In this document: positions 1 through 8,406 of the stretch, in pieces
How the letters are laid out: the number at the start of each line of letters is the position of its first letter
Numbering within the stretch: position 1 is the stretch's first letter
From: an uncultured Clostridia bacterium
Lineage (GTDB): Bacteria; Bacillota; Clostridia; UBA1381
DNA length: 16,948 nucleotides
Assembly: GCA_944391635.1 (NCBI GenBank)
Contig: CALXUL010000274.1
Span: 1 to 16,948, forward strand
Reading direction: 5' to 3'
Notes under the pieces: generated by a model
Database searches by the model: none
What the model was told of the DNA's origin: nothing
The model's input: only the letters and a program-made list of their open reading frames with translations
Position numbers and translations under genes: made by a program

Positions 1-1
1 G

Positions 2-337
2 GTAGATGGCGGTATGGGTGATAATCCGAGATATATTATGTATGAATCAGAGTATACTGCCGTTATTGCGAACAATGCCGGAGCAAAACCGTCAGAAAAG
101 GTCACGATTGCAGGCAAATGCTGCGAATCCGGTGATATTCTGATAAAGGATATTATGATGCCGGAAATAAAGGTTGGCGACACATTAGCAGTGCTGGCGA
201 CCGGAGCTTATAACTATTCTATGGCTTCAAATTACAACCGTATCCCGCGTCCTGCAATGGTTGCAGTTTCCGGCGGTAAATCTAAAGTTGTAGTACGCCG
301 CGAAAGTTATGAGGATTTAATCAGAAATGATTTATAA
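2..337 (+). CDS. lysA: Diaminopimelate decarboxylase, C-terminal part (5' end outside window)
   Basis: LysA is the PLP-dependent enzyme that converts meso-diaminopimelate to L-lysine, the last step of lysine synthesis. The reading frame is open from base 2, so the gene starts upstream of the window. The visible part begins VDGGMGDNPR, a conserved LysA block that continues into a Tyr-containing segment (YESEY). Then come TIAGKCCESGDIL, where the Cys of the CESGD block belongs to the active site contributed by the partner subunit, and YNYSMASNYNRIPRPAMV, the typical C-terminal block that closes the PLP site. About 111 residues are present and end at TAA. A 19-bp palindromic terminator follows directly. 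The family assignment is firm; the N-terminal TIM barrel with the PLP lysine cannot be seen. Confidence 0.95.
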   Translation, partial: VDGGMGDNPRYIMYESEYTAVIANNAGAKPSEKVTIAGKCCESGDILIKDIMMPEIKVGDTLAVLATGAYNYSMASNYNRIPRPAMVAVSGGKSKVVVRRESYEDLIRNDL

Positions 338-370
338 TTGTGGGTTTTTAACTCTCTAAAAAACTAAATC

Positions 371-414
371 TATAATAAAATCAGGGAGGCGGTAACCTCC
401 CTGATTTTATTATA
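371..414. terminator. Bidirectional intrinsic terminator between lysA and prfB
   Basis: A perfect 19-bp inverted repeat (371-389 with 396-414) surrounds a 6-base loop, cggtaa. The G/C-rich core, agggagg/cctccct, is flanked by A/T arms, so each strand reads a stem ending in a T-rich stretch. On the minus strand a further T run follows the stem. It lies between convergent genes and can end transcripts of lysA (+) and secA-prfB (-). Confidence 0.9.
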
Positions 415-462
415 GAAAACCTCTGTTTCGCTCAGAACTCAAGTATTTTCTACAGGCTGACA

Positions 463-486
463 GGAATATCGGTTAGGCGATATTCC
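463..486. other. Small hairpin in the prfB 3' untranslated region
   Basis: A perfect 9-bp inverted repeat, ggaatatcg/cgatattcc, with a 6-base loop lies between the prfB stop and the strong terminator at 371-414. It has no T tract on its prfB-distal side, so it does not look like a terminator itself. It may only stabilise the 3' end of the mRNA; this is inference. Confidence 0.4.
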
Positions 487-500
487 CCCCTGCTTTATAT

Positions 501-1620
501 TTACTTTTCAAGCTGTCCCAAACTTGCGGCTTTAAGATATGCATTTATAAAACCTTCAAGATCACCGTCCATTACCGCCTGTATATTTCCTACTTCATAC
601 CCCGTTCTGTGGTCTTTTACCATAGTATACGGATGGAATACATACGACCTAATCTGGCTTCCCCATGCAATTTCTTTTTGTACGCCCTTTATATCCTCAA
701 TCTTTTCCTTTTGCTGCTGTTCAGCAATTTCGGCAAGTTTTGCTTTTAGCATTCGCATTGCATACTCTCTGTTTTGATGCTGTGAACGCTGGGTCTGACA
801 GGCTACTACTACTCCAGTTGGGATATGCGTTATACGCACTGCCGAATCGGTCTTATTGATATGCTGTCCACCGGCTCCGGAAGAACGATAAGTATCCACC
901 TTTAAGTCCTCTGGTCGTATATTTATTTCCATATCATCATCAATTTCAGGCATTACCTCTATTGACGCAAATGATGTGTGGCGTCTGCCAGATGCATCAA
1001 ACGGCGATATACGCACCAGGCGATGTACTCCTTTTTCCGACTTCAAGTATCCATAAGCATTAAGACCGCTTATCATTATTGTAGCGCTTTTAACACCGGC
1101 ATCATCACCGGGCAGCATATCTAATGTTGAAACTGAATACCCATTTTTTTGTGCATACATATTATACATACGCAAAAGCATCTCGCACCAATCCTGTGCC
1201 TCTGTTCCACCTGCTCCGGCGTGAAAGGTTAAAATAGCATTCTTACTATCATAACGTCCAGACAAAAGAGTCTGCAATGTCAACTTCTCACACTCATTCT
1301 CTACTGACGCAACCTGTGCCTTTACCTCAGGCAACATAGACTCATCATTTTCCTCATTTGCCAAATCACACAAAACCAAGGCATCTTCCCAGGCACTTTT
1401 TAATGTGGTATATTTATCTACCTTATCCTTTAACTGTTTTGTTTGCTGCAAAATTTTCTGAGAATTATCTACATCATCCCAAAATCCAGGTTCTGCAGCC
1501 TTTGCTTCCAGTTCCTTTATCTTGCTCTGGGTCGCTTCAATGTCAAAGTGAATCCCTCAAATCCGCAATGCTTTTCTCCATGCCCTGTAATCGCAGACGG
1601 CATTCTTCATATTCCAGCAC
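501..1620 (-). CDS. prfB: Peptide chain release factor 2, expressed by programmed +1 frameshift
   Basis: RF2 recognises UGA and UAA and triggers release of the finished peptide on the ribosome. The gene is in two frames. A 25-codon opening frame runs from a GTG at 1620 to CTT at 1546 and meets TGA at 1545-1543. Skipping T1545 continues at GAC (1544) into a 347-residue frame, giving a 372-residue protein, close to the 365-366 of E. coli and B. subtilis. Visible marks are PGFWDD near the N-terminus, the codon-recognition tripeptide SPF at 205-207 and the catalytic GGQ at 250-252, the same numbers as in E. coli. Residue 246 is Ser, one of the small residues usual there, unlike the Thr of E. coli K-12. 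The GTG start rests on the family length, because its ribosome binding site (AGAAG, about 9 bases upstream) is weak. The gene lies 32 bases behind secA with no terminator between, so the two are probably co-transcribed. Confidence 0.95.
1542..1558 (-). promoter_or_regulatory. RF2 programmed +1 frameshift site
   Basis: Read on the minus strand, this is an internal Shine-Dalgarno-like GAGGG (1558-1554), five bases, then CTT TGA C (1548-1542). The slippery CUU with an in-frame UGA and following C is the known autoregulatory site of prfB: scarce RF2 lets the ribosome pause at UGA and slip +1 to GAC. In E. coli the AGGGGG lies three bases before CUU; here the purine block is about two bases farther away. 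Confidence 0.92.
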
Positions 1621-1652
1621 ATTATCACTTCTTTCTATAACTTTATATCAAC

Positions 1653-4385
1653 TCAGGCATTTCTGCCGCAGCAATTTTTATATTTCTTACCACTGCCGCA
1701 AGGACATGGGTCATTTCTGCCAGGTTTTTTAGCAGCTTTCTTAGGCTGATTTCCAAGCGAACCATCGCCTGCCGTTTCAATCGGCTTTGCAACCTGAACA
1801 CGGCGTATCTCCACCTGCGGACGCGGCTTTATACCAAGCACCAATCTTACAGTATCGCGTTTTATCGACTCAAGCATTCCCTCATAAAGCTCACTGCCTA
1901 CATTTCGATATGCAACAACAGGGTCATGCTGCGCATATGCCTGAAGTCCTATCTCACGCTTAACATGTTCCATCTCATCCAAATGGTCCATCCACAGCGT
2001 ATCTACTACTCTTAGCATCATAACACGTTCTATCTCACGCATCTTATCGCCGAACAATTCTTCCTGCTCAGCATAGCGTGCATTACCTATTGCCATCAGG
2101 CGCTCTTTTATATCTTCTTTAGTTATCGTTTCAAGTTCATCTTTGCTTACAGAAAATTCGCCTCGCGCCTGGAGTATTCTGTTTGCAAAATCGTACAACG
2201 CATTAAGATTCCATTCTTCCGGTATATCGTGAATGCCTATATAATCATCAAGCGCAGTATCAATTGCCGATTCCATCATACTCTTTACAGTAGAAGAAAT
2301 ATCTTCCCCGTCTATAACCATCTGACGCTGACGATAGATTATCTTTCTTTGTTCGTTCATAACCTCGTCATACTGCAGCACATGTTTACGCATATCAAAA
2401 TGTCTGCTCTCAAGGTTCTTCTGCGCATTTTCAATCGCATTAGTAAGCATTTTTGCTTCTATCGGCTCATCCTCGGCAATTCCAAGAGTTGTAACCATTT
2501 TCTTTACCCTCTCCGAGCCGAATATACGCATAAGGTCATCTTCTAATGAAAGGAAGAATTTACTTGCACCAGGGTCACCCTGACGTCCCGCACGTCCGCG
2601 AAGCTGGTTATCTATACGGCGTGACTCATGGCGCTCAGTACCTATTATAAACAAACCTCCAGCATCAATAACTTCCTGCTGCTCATCTTTTAACTGTTCC
2701 TTAAATTTTTGAAGATATTCACTGTATTTTTTCCTTGCTTCTATTATTTCCTCATTATCGGTTTCCGCAAAACCTGTCGCCTCGGCAATAAGTTCGTCAC
2801 TAAGCCCTTCCTTAACCAGTTCATGGCGTGCCATATACTCCGCGTTTCCGCCGAGAATTATATCGGTACCACGTCCAGCCATATTAGTCGCAATCGTAAC
2901 CGCGCCCTTTTTACCTGCCTGGGCAACTATTTCTGCCTCTTTTGCATGGAATTTAGCGTTCAGCACTTCATGCTTTATACCCTCACGTTTTAAAAGTGCA
3001 GACAATATCTCCGATTTATCTATATTTACCGTACCTACCAGAACCGGCTGTCCCTTTTCATGACATTCTTTAATCTGGCGTATAACCGCCATATACTTGC
3101 CCTTTTCTGTTTTATACACGGAATCCTGATAATCTTTTCTTATAACTGGCTTGTTTGTTGGCACCGCAACAACGTCCAGGTGATATATTTCCTGAAATTC
3201 AGTTTCTTCGGTTAAAGCAGTACCAGTCATACCCGACAGCTTATTATACATACGGAAGTAATTCTGGAAAGTGATTGTTGCAAGAGTCTTGCTCTCGTTT
3301 TCAACATCAACGCCCTCTTTTGCTTCAATTGCCTGATGCAGTCCGTCAGAATACCGTCTGCCCGGCATTATACGTCCGGTAAATTCATCAACAATCATTA
3401 CCTGTCCGTCTTTTACAACATACTGACGGTCACGCTGCATTACACCGTTCGCCTGCAATGCCTGATTCAGGTGATGCTGCAATTTCATATTCTCCGGATC
3501 TGCCAAATTCTCTATCCCGAATGCCTGCTCTGCCTTTGCAACACCTCTCGGAGTAAGCGTAGCCGTTTTGGCTTTTTCATCCACAATATAATCTGCATCA
3601 ACATCGTCGCCAATAAGTTCTTTATTATCCTCTTCGGTAACAACAAGCTTCTTTAATCTTTTTACAAATGCATCTGCATCACGGTAAAGATTATTTGCCG
3701 CATCGCCCATACCTGAAATAATAAGCGGTGTACGTGCCTCATCAATAAGAATTGAGTCAACCTCATCCACAATAGCATAGTTATGTCCGCGCTGAACCAT
3801 CTGCTCTTTATATGTTACCATATTATCACGCAGATAATCAAAGCCCAGCTCGTTATTGGTTCCATAGGTTATATCAGCCGCATATGCCTGCTTTCTCTGC
3901 TGCTGATCCAGGTCGTGGATAATAAGTCCTACCGACATTCCTAAGAACCTGTATACTTTTCCCATCCATTCTGAATCTCGCTTTGCCAGGTAATCGTTTA
4001 CGGTAACGATATGTACCCCTTTACCTGTAAGCGCATTCAAGTATGCCGGCAATGTGGATACAAGTGTTTTACCTTCACCGGTTTTCATTTCGGCAATTCG
4101 TCCCTGATGCAGGATAATTCCGCCTATTACCTGTACATAAAAATGTTTCATTCCCAAAACACGCCAGCTTGCCTCACGCATAACTGCAAACGCCTCCGGC
4201 AGCAGGCTGTCTAATTCTTCGCCTTCTGCAATACGTTTTTTAAATTCATCTGTTTTGTCGCGAAGCTGTGTGTCACTAAGAGACGCCATATCATTTTCAA
4301 GCTCCATAACCTTATCGGCTATTGGTTTTACGCGCTTCAGCTCACGGTCTGAATAGGTACCGAATATTTTATCAAATAATCCCAT
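1653..4385 (-). CDS. secA: Preprotein translocase ATPase SecA
   Basis: SecA is the cytosolic motor that drives unfolded preproteins through the SecYEG channel. The 910-residue product has all expected parts. There is a Q-motif region (RVLGMKHFYVQ, about 75-85), Walker A GEGKT at 103-107, and the DEAD-type Walker B DEVD at 207-210 followed by SILIDEARTPLI. A preprotein cross-linking domain follows, then the second nucleotide-binding domain with NMAGRGTDIILGG and QLRGRAGRQGDPG. The helical scaffold/wing comes next, and a C-terminal zinc-binding tail with Cys at 894, 896, 905 and 906 (CxCx8CC). It is longer than the 841 residues of B. subtilis SecA; part of this is a charged, helix-rich stretch before the GRAGRQG motif. 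The ATG at 4385 has AAAGGAAAG just upstream and an extended -10 promoter at 4446-4474. It ends at TGA 32 bases before prfB, the order known from Bacillota. Confidence 0.98.
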   Translation of the reverse strand: MGLFDKIFGTYSDRELKRVKPIADKVMELENDMASLSDTQLRDKTDEFKKRIAEGEELDSLLPEAFAVMREASWRVLGMKHFYVQVIGGIILHQGRIAEMKTGEGKTLVSTLPAYLNALTGKGVHIVTVNDYLAKRDSEWMGKVYRFLGMSVGLIIHDLDQQQRKQAYAADITYGTNNELGFDYLRDNMVTYKEQMVQRGHNYAIVDEVDSILIDEARTPLIISGMGDAANNLYRDADAFVKRLKKLVVTEEDNKELIGDDVDADYIVDEKAKTATLTPRGVAKAEQAFGIENLADPENMKLQHHLNQALQANGVMQRDRQYVVKDGQVMIVDEFTGRIMPGRRYSDGLHQAIEAKEGVDVENESKTLATITFQNYFRMYNKLSGMTGTALTEETEFQEIYHLDVVAVPTNKPVIRKDYQDSVYKTEKGKYMAVIRQIKECHEKGQPVLVGTVNIDKSEILSALLKREGIKHEVLNAKFHAKEAEIVAQAGKKGAVTIATNMAGRGTDIILGGNAEYMARHELVKEGLSDELIAEATGFAETDNEEIIEARKKYSEYLQKFKEQLKDEQQEVIDAGGLFIIGTERHESRRIDNQLRGRAGRQGDPGASKFFLSLEDDLMRIFGSERVKKMVTTLGIAEDEPIEAKMLTNAIENAQKNLESRHFDMRKHVLQYDEVMNEQRKIIYRQRQMVIDGEDISSTVKSMMESAIDTALDDYIGIHDIPEEWNLNALYDFANRILQARGEFSVSKDELETITKEDIKERLMAIGNARYAEQEELFGDKMREIERVMMLRVVDTLWMDHLDEMEHVKREIGLQAYAQHDPVVAYRNVGSELYEGMLESIKRDTVRLVLGIKPRPQVEIRRVQVAKPIETAGDGSLGNQPKKAAKKPGRNDPCPCGSGKKYKNCCGRNA

Positions 4386-4445
4386 TCTTTCTTTCCTTTC
4401 AAATCTTGCTTATGTTATATTTCCCCATTTAACCATAACATATAT

Positions 4446-4474
4446 AGTATACCATATTAATTGTAGAAATACAA
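4446..4474 (-). promoter_or_regulatory. Sigma-A type promoter for secA-prfB
   Basis: On the minus strand TTGTAT (4474-4469), a 17-base spacer and TATACT (4451-4446) are seen, with an extended -10 TGG just before the -10. It lies in the short gap between the MATE gene and secA, so secA need not depend on read-through from the exporter gene. Confidence 0.75.
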
Positions 4475-4488
4475 CTTTTTTTTCTAAT

Positions 4489-5889
4489 TCATCCCAAAGT
4501 TTTTGTAATGGATTTTTTTATCTTAGTAAATATAAATACAAAAAATACAAACTGGGCGGCGGCTGTTACAAACCAGGTTACAGGATATGACAAATACAAA
4601 TTCTCCAGCGTTTTATCCATTCTGAAAAGTGTATATATCCAGACAATTCTAAGTCCACACGCGCCGATTAATGATACTATCGCCGGCACAAGCGAACTTC
4701 CAAGCCCTCTTGATGCTCCTACAATAGTATCCATCAGTCCGCACAGGAAATACAAAATACATATATATTTAAGACGTATCATACCATAACTTATAACCTC
4801 GGCAGAAGACGAATAAATCCCCAAAAGCGTATTCCCGGCAAGATATGCAATACCGCCCAGAACTATTCCTATTACGGTCACCGTCCCCATACATATGATA
4901 AATACTCTTTTTACCCTATCCATTTTATTTGCACCGTAATTCTGGCTTGTAAAGCTGAGCGCCGTCTGATGGAGTGAATTCATTGCTGTATAAACAAATC
5001 CCTCGATATTTGATGCAGCCGCGTTACCTGCCATCGCCGTTTTTCCAAACAGATTCACCGATGACTGTATAAGCACATTTGAAATAGAGAAAACCGCACC
5101 CTGAAGCCCGGCAGGCAATCCTATACGCATCATCCTAAACAGTACCCGCTTATTAATATGCAGCTTTTTCAGATTAAGCCGGCATCCTGTTGTCCGCTCA
5201 AGCCTGCAAAGGCAGCGTACTATAAGACCGGCTGATATTGCCTGTGATATAATTGTCGCAAGCGCAACACCTGCTACATCCAAATGAAACTGGGTTACAA
5301 ATATAACGTTTAAAATTACATTTACAATACCTGCCACAATAAGATAATACATAGGTCTTCTCGTATCGCCCAGCGCACGCATAACAGCATATCCGAAGTT
5401 ATAAAGCATAACTACCGGCATACCTACAAAATATACACGCATATAAAGAGATGCCTGGTCAATGACATCCTCAGGCGTATCCATCATCTCAAGCAAAGGT
5501 CTTGCAAATATTACACCAAGCACTGCCAGAAAAATTCCGCACAGCACACTAAATAATACCGATGTATGTACAGTACTTGATGCAGATGCCAGCCTGCCCG
5601 AACCTATTGCCTGCGCCACCAAAACATTTGTGCCTACCGAAAACCCTATAAATACATTGATAAGAAGATTAGTCAGCGCGCCGGTAGACCCTACCGCTGC
5701 AAGCGCACTTTCTCCAACAAATCTTCCCACTACTATTACATCTGCTGCATTAAAAAGCAGCTGAAGCATTCCTGACAGCATAAGCGGAATTGTAAACAAA
5801 ATAATTTTCCCAAACATCGCTCCGTTTGTCATATCAATTTGGTATCTTTTTGTCTGTTTGCCTGATTCTTTTCTTACCTGTGTCTGCAT
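4489..5889 (-). CDS. MATE family multidrug/metabolite exporter
   Basis: This is a 466-residue polytopic membrane protein of the MATE family (MepA/NorM-like), which exports drugs or metabolites in exchange for Na+ or H+. Its length fits the usual 440-470 residues and about twelve membrane segments. The first half carries the typical start IILFTIPLMLSGMLQLLF, then NAADVIVVGRFVGESALAAV and VAQAIGSGR. The second half repeats the fold from RIGLPAGLQGAVFSISN, with the QNYGANKMDRV block typical of the family at the start of a later loop. The ATG at 5889 is preceded by a strong AAGGGGGAG and, farther up, a consensus promoter. The gene ends with TGA 103 bases before secA, and I see no terminator in that gap, so some read-through into secA is possible. 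The substrate cannot be told from the sequence. Confidence 0.93.
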   Translation of the reverse strand: MQTQVRKESGKQTKRYQIDMTNGAMFGKIILFTIPLMLSGMLQLLFNAADVIVVGRFVGESALAAVGSTGALTNLLINVFIGFSVGTNVLVAQAIGSGRLASASSTVHTSVLFSVLCGIFLAVLGVIFARPLLEMMDTPEDVIDQASLYMRVYFVGMPVVMLYNFGYAVMRALGDTRRPMYYLIVAGIVNVILNVIFVTQFHLDVAGVALATIISQAISAGLIVRCLCRLERTTGCRLNLKKLHINKRVLFRMMRIGLPAGLQGAVFSISNVLIQSSVNLFGKTAMAGNAAASNIEGFVYTAMNSLHQTALSFTSQNYGANKMDRVKRVFIICMGTVTVIGIVLGGIAYLAGNTLLGIYSSSAEVISYGMIRLKYICILYFLCGLMDTIVGASRGLGSSLVPAIVSLIGACGLRIVWIYTLFRMDKTLENLYLSYPVTWFVTAAAQFVFFVFIFTKIKKSITKTLG

Positions 5890-5946
5890 AATACACTCCC
5901 CCTTTTCTTGTCACATTGCGCAGATATGGTTCTCTTTCTTTTATAA

Positions 5947-5974
5947 ATTATATACCTCTTTTTATTTCTGTCAA
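5947..5974 (-). promoter_or_regulatory. Consensus promoter for the MATE exporter gene
   Basis: Minus strand TTGACA (5974-5969), a 16-base spacer and TATAAT (5952-5947): both hexamers match the sigma-A consensus exactly, with a spacer one base shorter than ideal. The predicted transcript start is roughly 50 bases before the ATG. I see no clear operator palindrome over it. Confidence 0.8.
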
Positions 5975-6054
5975 CCCAAATTCCAAAACTTTTAATATTT
6001 ATTTTTCATCACGCCAGCTTTTAATACTTGGTAATAAAATTAACAATTTATTCA

Positions 6055-6083
6055 TTTACTTTTACTGGGATTAATGGTATAAT
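6055..6083 (+). promoter_or_regulatory. Promoter for the acyl-CoA synthetase gene
   Basis: TTTACT (6055-6060), a 17-base spacer and TATAAT (6078-6083), with an extended -10 TGG directly before the -10. It is divergent from the MATE promoter, about 80 bases away. The expected transcript start lies near 6090, some 50 bases before the chosen ATG. Confidence 0.7.
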
Positions 6084-6141
6084 GTATCCGCAGGGCATAT
6101 AATAATGCCATATGCAAAAATTTAGCCAAAAGAGGTGCGGT

Positions 6142-7794
6142 ATGAAAGAATATCTCCAAAATTTTAAAACGGTTTTTGAAAGGGAATACACGTGGAAGGA
6201 AGGGTTTATGCGCAACGTATACCGCTACGGCAATAAGCTCGCACTGTATTATCCGGAGAAAAAGGAAAAATGGACTTATAATGAATTAAATTCAGAAGCC
6301 AATCGTTTTGCCAATGCCCTCATCGAAGACGGCGTTGGACACGGCGATGTAATTATGTATCAATTATTAAACTGCCCGGTATTTGCTTTTGCGTATATTG
6401 CAGCACATAAACTCGGCGCAGTAAACTGTCCGGTAAACTATCGTCTTTCAGCGGGCGAAATAGCTCTTACCATTGACGATTCCAGACCTGCTGTTTTTAT
6501 TTACGAAGCTGAACAGCAGGATATTATAAAAAAGGCGCTTGAAATGTCTAAATATCCGCCAAAACGCGTTATCATGATGGATATTGATAAAAAAGCCGCC
6601 GCAATGGATGAGGCTGTTTCCTATGAGGACTATATCGCAGGTGCATCTGACTCAGAGCCCCAAATCAATTATGAGCTTTCAATTTATGATGAAACAACAC
6701 GTCTTTATACCTCAGGTACTACCGGCAGACAAAAAGGTGTCCCCCTTACAAGTATAAATGAGGTTTTATCAGCGCATGACATACTTATTCATTTCCCTCT
6801 AAACCAAACCGACATAACAATGAACACCACCCCGTGGTTCCACCGCGGCGGCTTGCATTGCGGAGGTCCGACCCCAACATTCTATGCCGGCGGAACTATC
6901 ATTATAATGCGTAAATTTATACCACGTTTATGTCTTGAATATATTGAAAAATATAAACTTACCTTTGTAGTAGGCGTACCTGCTGTTTTGGAGCAGCTTA
7001 CCGATACACAGCTAAAAGAGGCGCGTGATCTGTCATCGCTAAAAGGTATCGTAACTATGGGAAGTCCGCTTGAACGCGCTGCCTGCATCAGATTCCAGTC
7101 AGTGCTTACCCCAAATATCTTCAATGGTTATGGCACTACCGAATCGCTTTGGAATACATTCCTCCGTCCGTTTGATCTACCCGACCGCGCAGGAACTGCC
7201 GGCGGATCTTGTGTTGATGATGATGTTCGAGTAGTAAAGGTATACGAGGACAGGCGTGCAGAACCGGATGATGAAGCTGACTGCAATAATATCGAAGTAG
7301 GCGAGGTTATTATAAAGGCTCCGGCGAAATCACCCTATTGCTACTTTAATAACCCCGAAGAAACAAATAAAAAATATTATAAAGGCTACTTATATACAAA
7401 CGACCTGGGAACTTGGGATGAGAATCACTATGTTACCATATGCGGCAGAAAAGATGACATGATTATTTCCGCAGGCGAAAATATCTATCCAACCCAGGTA
7501 GAAGAAGTATTAAACAGCAATCCCAAGGTTGCCGACTGCATCGTTACCGCAGTTCCCGACAAATCCAGAGGTGAACTTGTTACAGCATATATAGTAAAGG
7601 CAGATCCATCACTTTCTTATGAAGAACTTGAACAGTTCTGCAAAGACAGTCCCATGATTGCAAACTACAAGCGTCCCAGATACTACCGGTTCGTAAATGA
7701 GATACCTCTTAATCTGACTGGTAAAAAACTTCACTATAAAGCCAAAATTATGGCAGCTGAAGATCTTGCAAACGGTCTTTTATACAGGGTTTAA
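6142..7794 (+). CDS. AMP-forming acyl-CoA synthetase (fatty- or aryl-acid-CoA ligase family)
   Basis: This adenylate-forming enzyme activates a carboxylic acid with ATP to an acyl-AMP and then transfers it to CoA. The 550-residue chain (counted from ATG 6142) shows the ANL superfamily motifs in order. They are the phosphate-binding TSGTTGRQKG at about 190-199, the aromatic/ATP motif YGTTE at about 330-334, and the ribose-binding Asp of YTNDLG near 421. The hinge GRKDDMIISAGENIYP follows from about 435, and the C-terminal catalytic Lys lies in LTGKKLHYK at about 527-528. A short acidic loop before EVGEVII, about residues 370-383, looks like a small insertion. I chose 6142 over an in-frame ATG at 6112 because AGAGGTG lies just before 6142 and nothing similar precedes 6112. 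The gene stands alone with its own promoter, so neighbours give no hint of the acid used; the hinge motif resembles FadD-type ligases. No clear terminator follows. Confidence 0.93.
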   Translation: MKEYLQNFKTVFEREYTWKEGFMRNVYRYGNKLALYYPEKKEKWTYNELNSEANRFANALIEDGVGHGDVIMYQLLNCPVFAFAYIAAHKLGAVNCPVNYRLSAGEIALTIDDSRPAVFIYEAEQQDIIKKALEMSKYPPKRVIMMDIDKKAAAMDEAVSYEDYIAGASDSEPQINYELSIYDETTRLYTSGTTGRQKGVPLTSINEVLSAHDILIHFPLNQTDITMNTTPWFHRGGLHCGGPTPTFYAGGTIIIMRKFIPRLCLEYIEKYKLTFVVGVPAVLEQLTDTQLKEARDLSSLKGIVTMGSPLERAACIRFQSVLTPNIFNGYGTTESLWNTFLRPFDLPDRAGTAGGSCVDDDVRVVKVYEDRRAEPDDEADCNNIEVGEVIIKAPAKSPYCYFNNPEETNKKYYKGYLYTNDLGTWDENHYVTICGRKDDMIISAGENIYPTQVEEVLNSNPKVADCIVTAVPDKSRGELVTAYIVKADPSLSYEELEQFCKDSPMIANYKRPRYYRFVNEIPLNLTGKKLHYKAKIMAAEDLANGLLYRV

Positions 7795-7842
7795 ACTTTT
7801 TAAAAAAATAGTATAAAAATAGTGGTAATTTCTAAAAGCCTG

Positions 7843-7851
7843 TGCTATAAT
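7843..7851 (+). promoter_or_regulatory. Extended -10 promoter for the zinc-ribbon gene
   Basis: TGCTATAAT is a perfect extended -10 element. The -35 position (about 7823-7828, TGGTAA) is poor, as is common for extended -10 promoters. It lies 61 bases before the chosen ATG. Confidence 0.55.
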
Positions 7852-7870
7852 AAAGTCAAGAATTTTATCC

Positions 7871-7888
7871 TGCGGTCATCATACCGCA
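7871..7888 (+). other. Small inverted repeat in the zinc-ribbon gene leader
   Basis: A perfect 6-bp inverted repeat TGCGGT/ACCGCA with a 6-base spacer catcat lies between the -10 element and the ribosome binding site. It falls inside the predicted 5' leader, where it could form a short hairpin or be a regulator site. Six base pairs is close to what chance gives, so this is only noted. Confidence 0.35.
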
Positions 7889-7911
7889 ATAAGGAAAGGA
7901 CGGGTTTTGAA

Positions 7912-8358
7912 ATGGATGGTTTTTTTGAAAAAGTAAAATCTAACTTCGGAAGGGCAAAGGATGAGGCTAGCAAATACTCTAAGCTTGCTATACAGAAAAC
8001 CTCAAATCTCGTCAGCCAAACAAAGTATAACTTTGCTGTAAATGATGCAGAAAACAAAATTATCACGTTAATGGCTGAAATCGGTGAATATGTGTATACA
8101 GAGTATCTTGACGGCAGCGAATTTCCTGCCGAGGTCGCAGCTAAATGCGCAGATATAGACTCACTTAAAGAAGAAATAGCTTCTTTAAAGGACAAAATTG
8201 CTGACTTAAAGGATGCTGTTGTATGTCCGGCTTGCGGCGAATACAATAACAACGAAAATATTTACTGCGCAAAATGCGGTGAAAAACTCCGCACCGTTGC
8301 AGTTGAAGTAGAGCCCGAAGCCCAGACAGAACAAGACGATTCATCTGACGAAAACTAA
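7912..8358 (+). CDS. Small coiled-coil and zinc-ribbon protein, function unknown
   Basis: This is a 148-residue protein without signal peptide or membrane segment. Residues 1-60 form a charged, likely helical region (KVKSNFGRAKDEASKYSKLA). Residues about 80-103 have heptad spacing expected for a coiled coil (IDSLKEEIASLKDKIADLKD). A zinc ribbon follows with Cys 105, 108, 119 and 122 (Cx2C-x10-Cx2C), and then an acidic tail of about 20 residues. Zinc-ribbon proteins of this shape are common in Clostridia and mostly uncharacterised; a DNA, RNA or protein scaffold role is possible but not shown. An upstream in-frame GTG at 7822 exists, but it overlaps the promoter, while AAGGAAAGGA lies 11 bases before the ATG at 7912. 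The gene follows the acyl-CoA synthetase gene by 117 bases with no clear terminator between, and is closed by the terminator at 8366. Confidence 0.8.
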   Translation: MDGFFEKVKSNFGRAKDEASKYSKLAIQKTSNLVSQTKYNFAVNDAENKIITLMAEIGEYVYTEYLDGSEFPAEVAAKCADIDSLKEEIASLKDKIADLKDAVVCPACGEYNNNENIYCAKCGEKLRTVAVEVEPEAQTEQDDSSDEN

Positions 8359-8365
8359 ACAAACT

Positions 8366-8401
8366 AAAATGAGCTTATTGCTTTCGCAATAAGCTCATTT
8401 T
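8366..8401. terminator. Bidirectional intrinsic terminator
   Basis: A perfect 16-bp stem (8366-8381 with 8386-8401) has the loop tttc, and the plus strand reads into a run of T. It lies between the convergent zinc-ribbon gene (+) and the SLH/exporter operon (-). The minus-strand side has only a moderate T tract, so termination is likely better for the plus strand. Confidence 0.9.
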
Positions 8402-8406
8402 TTTAT

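Noticed and set aside
463..486. Hairpin downstream of prfB as a terminator or riboswitch
   Set aside because: It has a short stem, no T tract on the proper side, and lies before a much stronger terminator at 371-414.
501..1451. prfB as a 316-residue protein starting at a TTG
   Set aside because: The frame continues upstream through the conserved PGFWDD block to the CUU UGA C frameshift site. The TTG is an internal Leu codon.
2229..3656. Several open frames opposite to secA
   Set aside because: They are antisense to conserved secA codons, lack ribosome sites and have low-complexity, unfamiliar products; they arise from codon bias.
6112..6141. Upstream ATG of the acyl-CoA synthetase
   Set aside because: It has no ribosome binding site, while AGAGGTG lies directly before the in-frame ATG at 6142.
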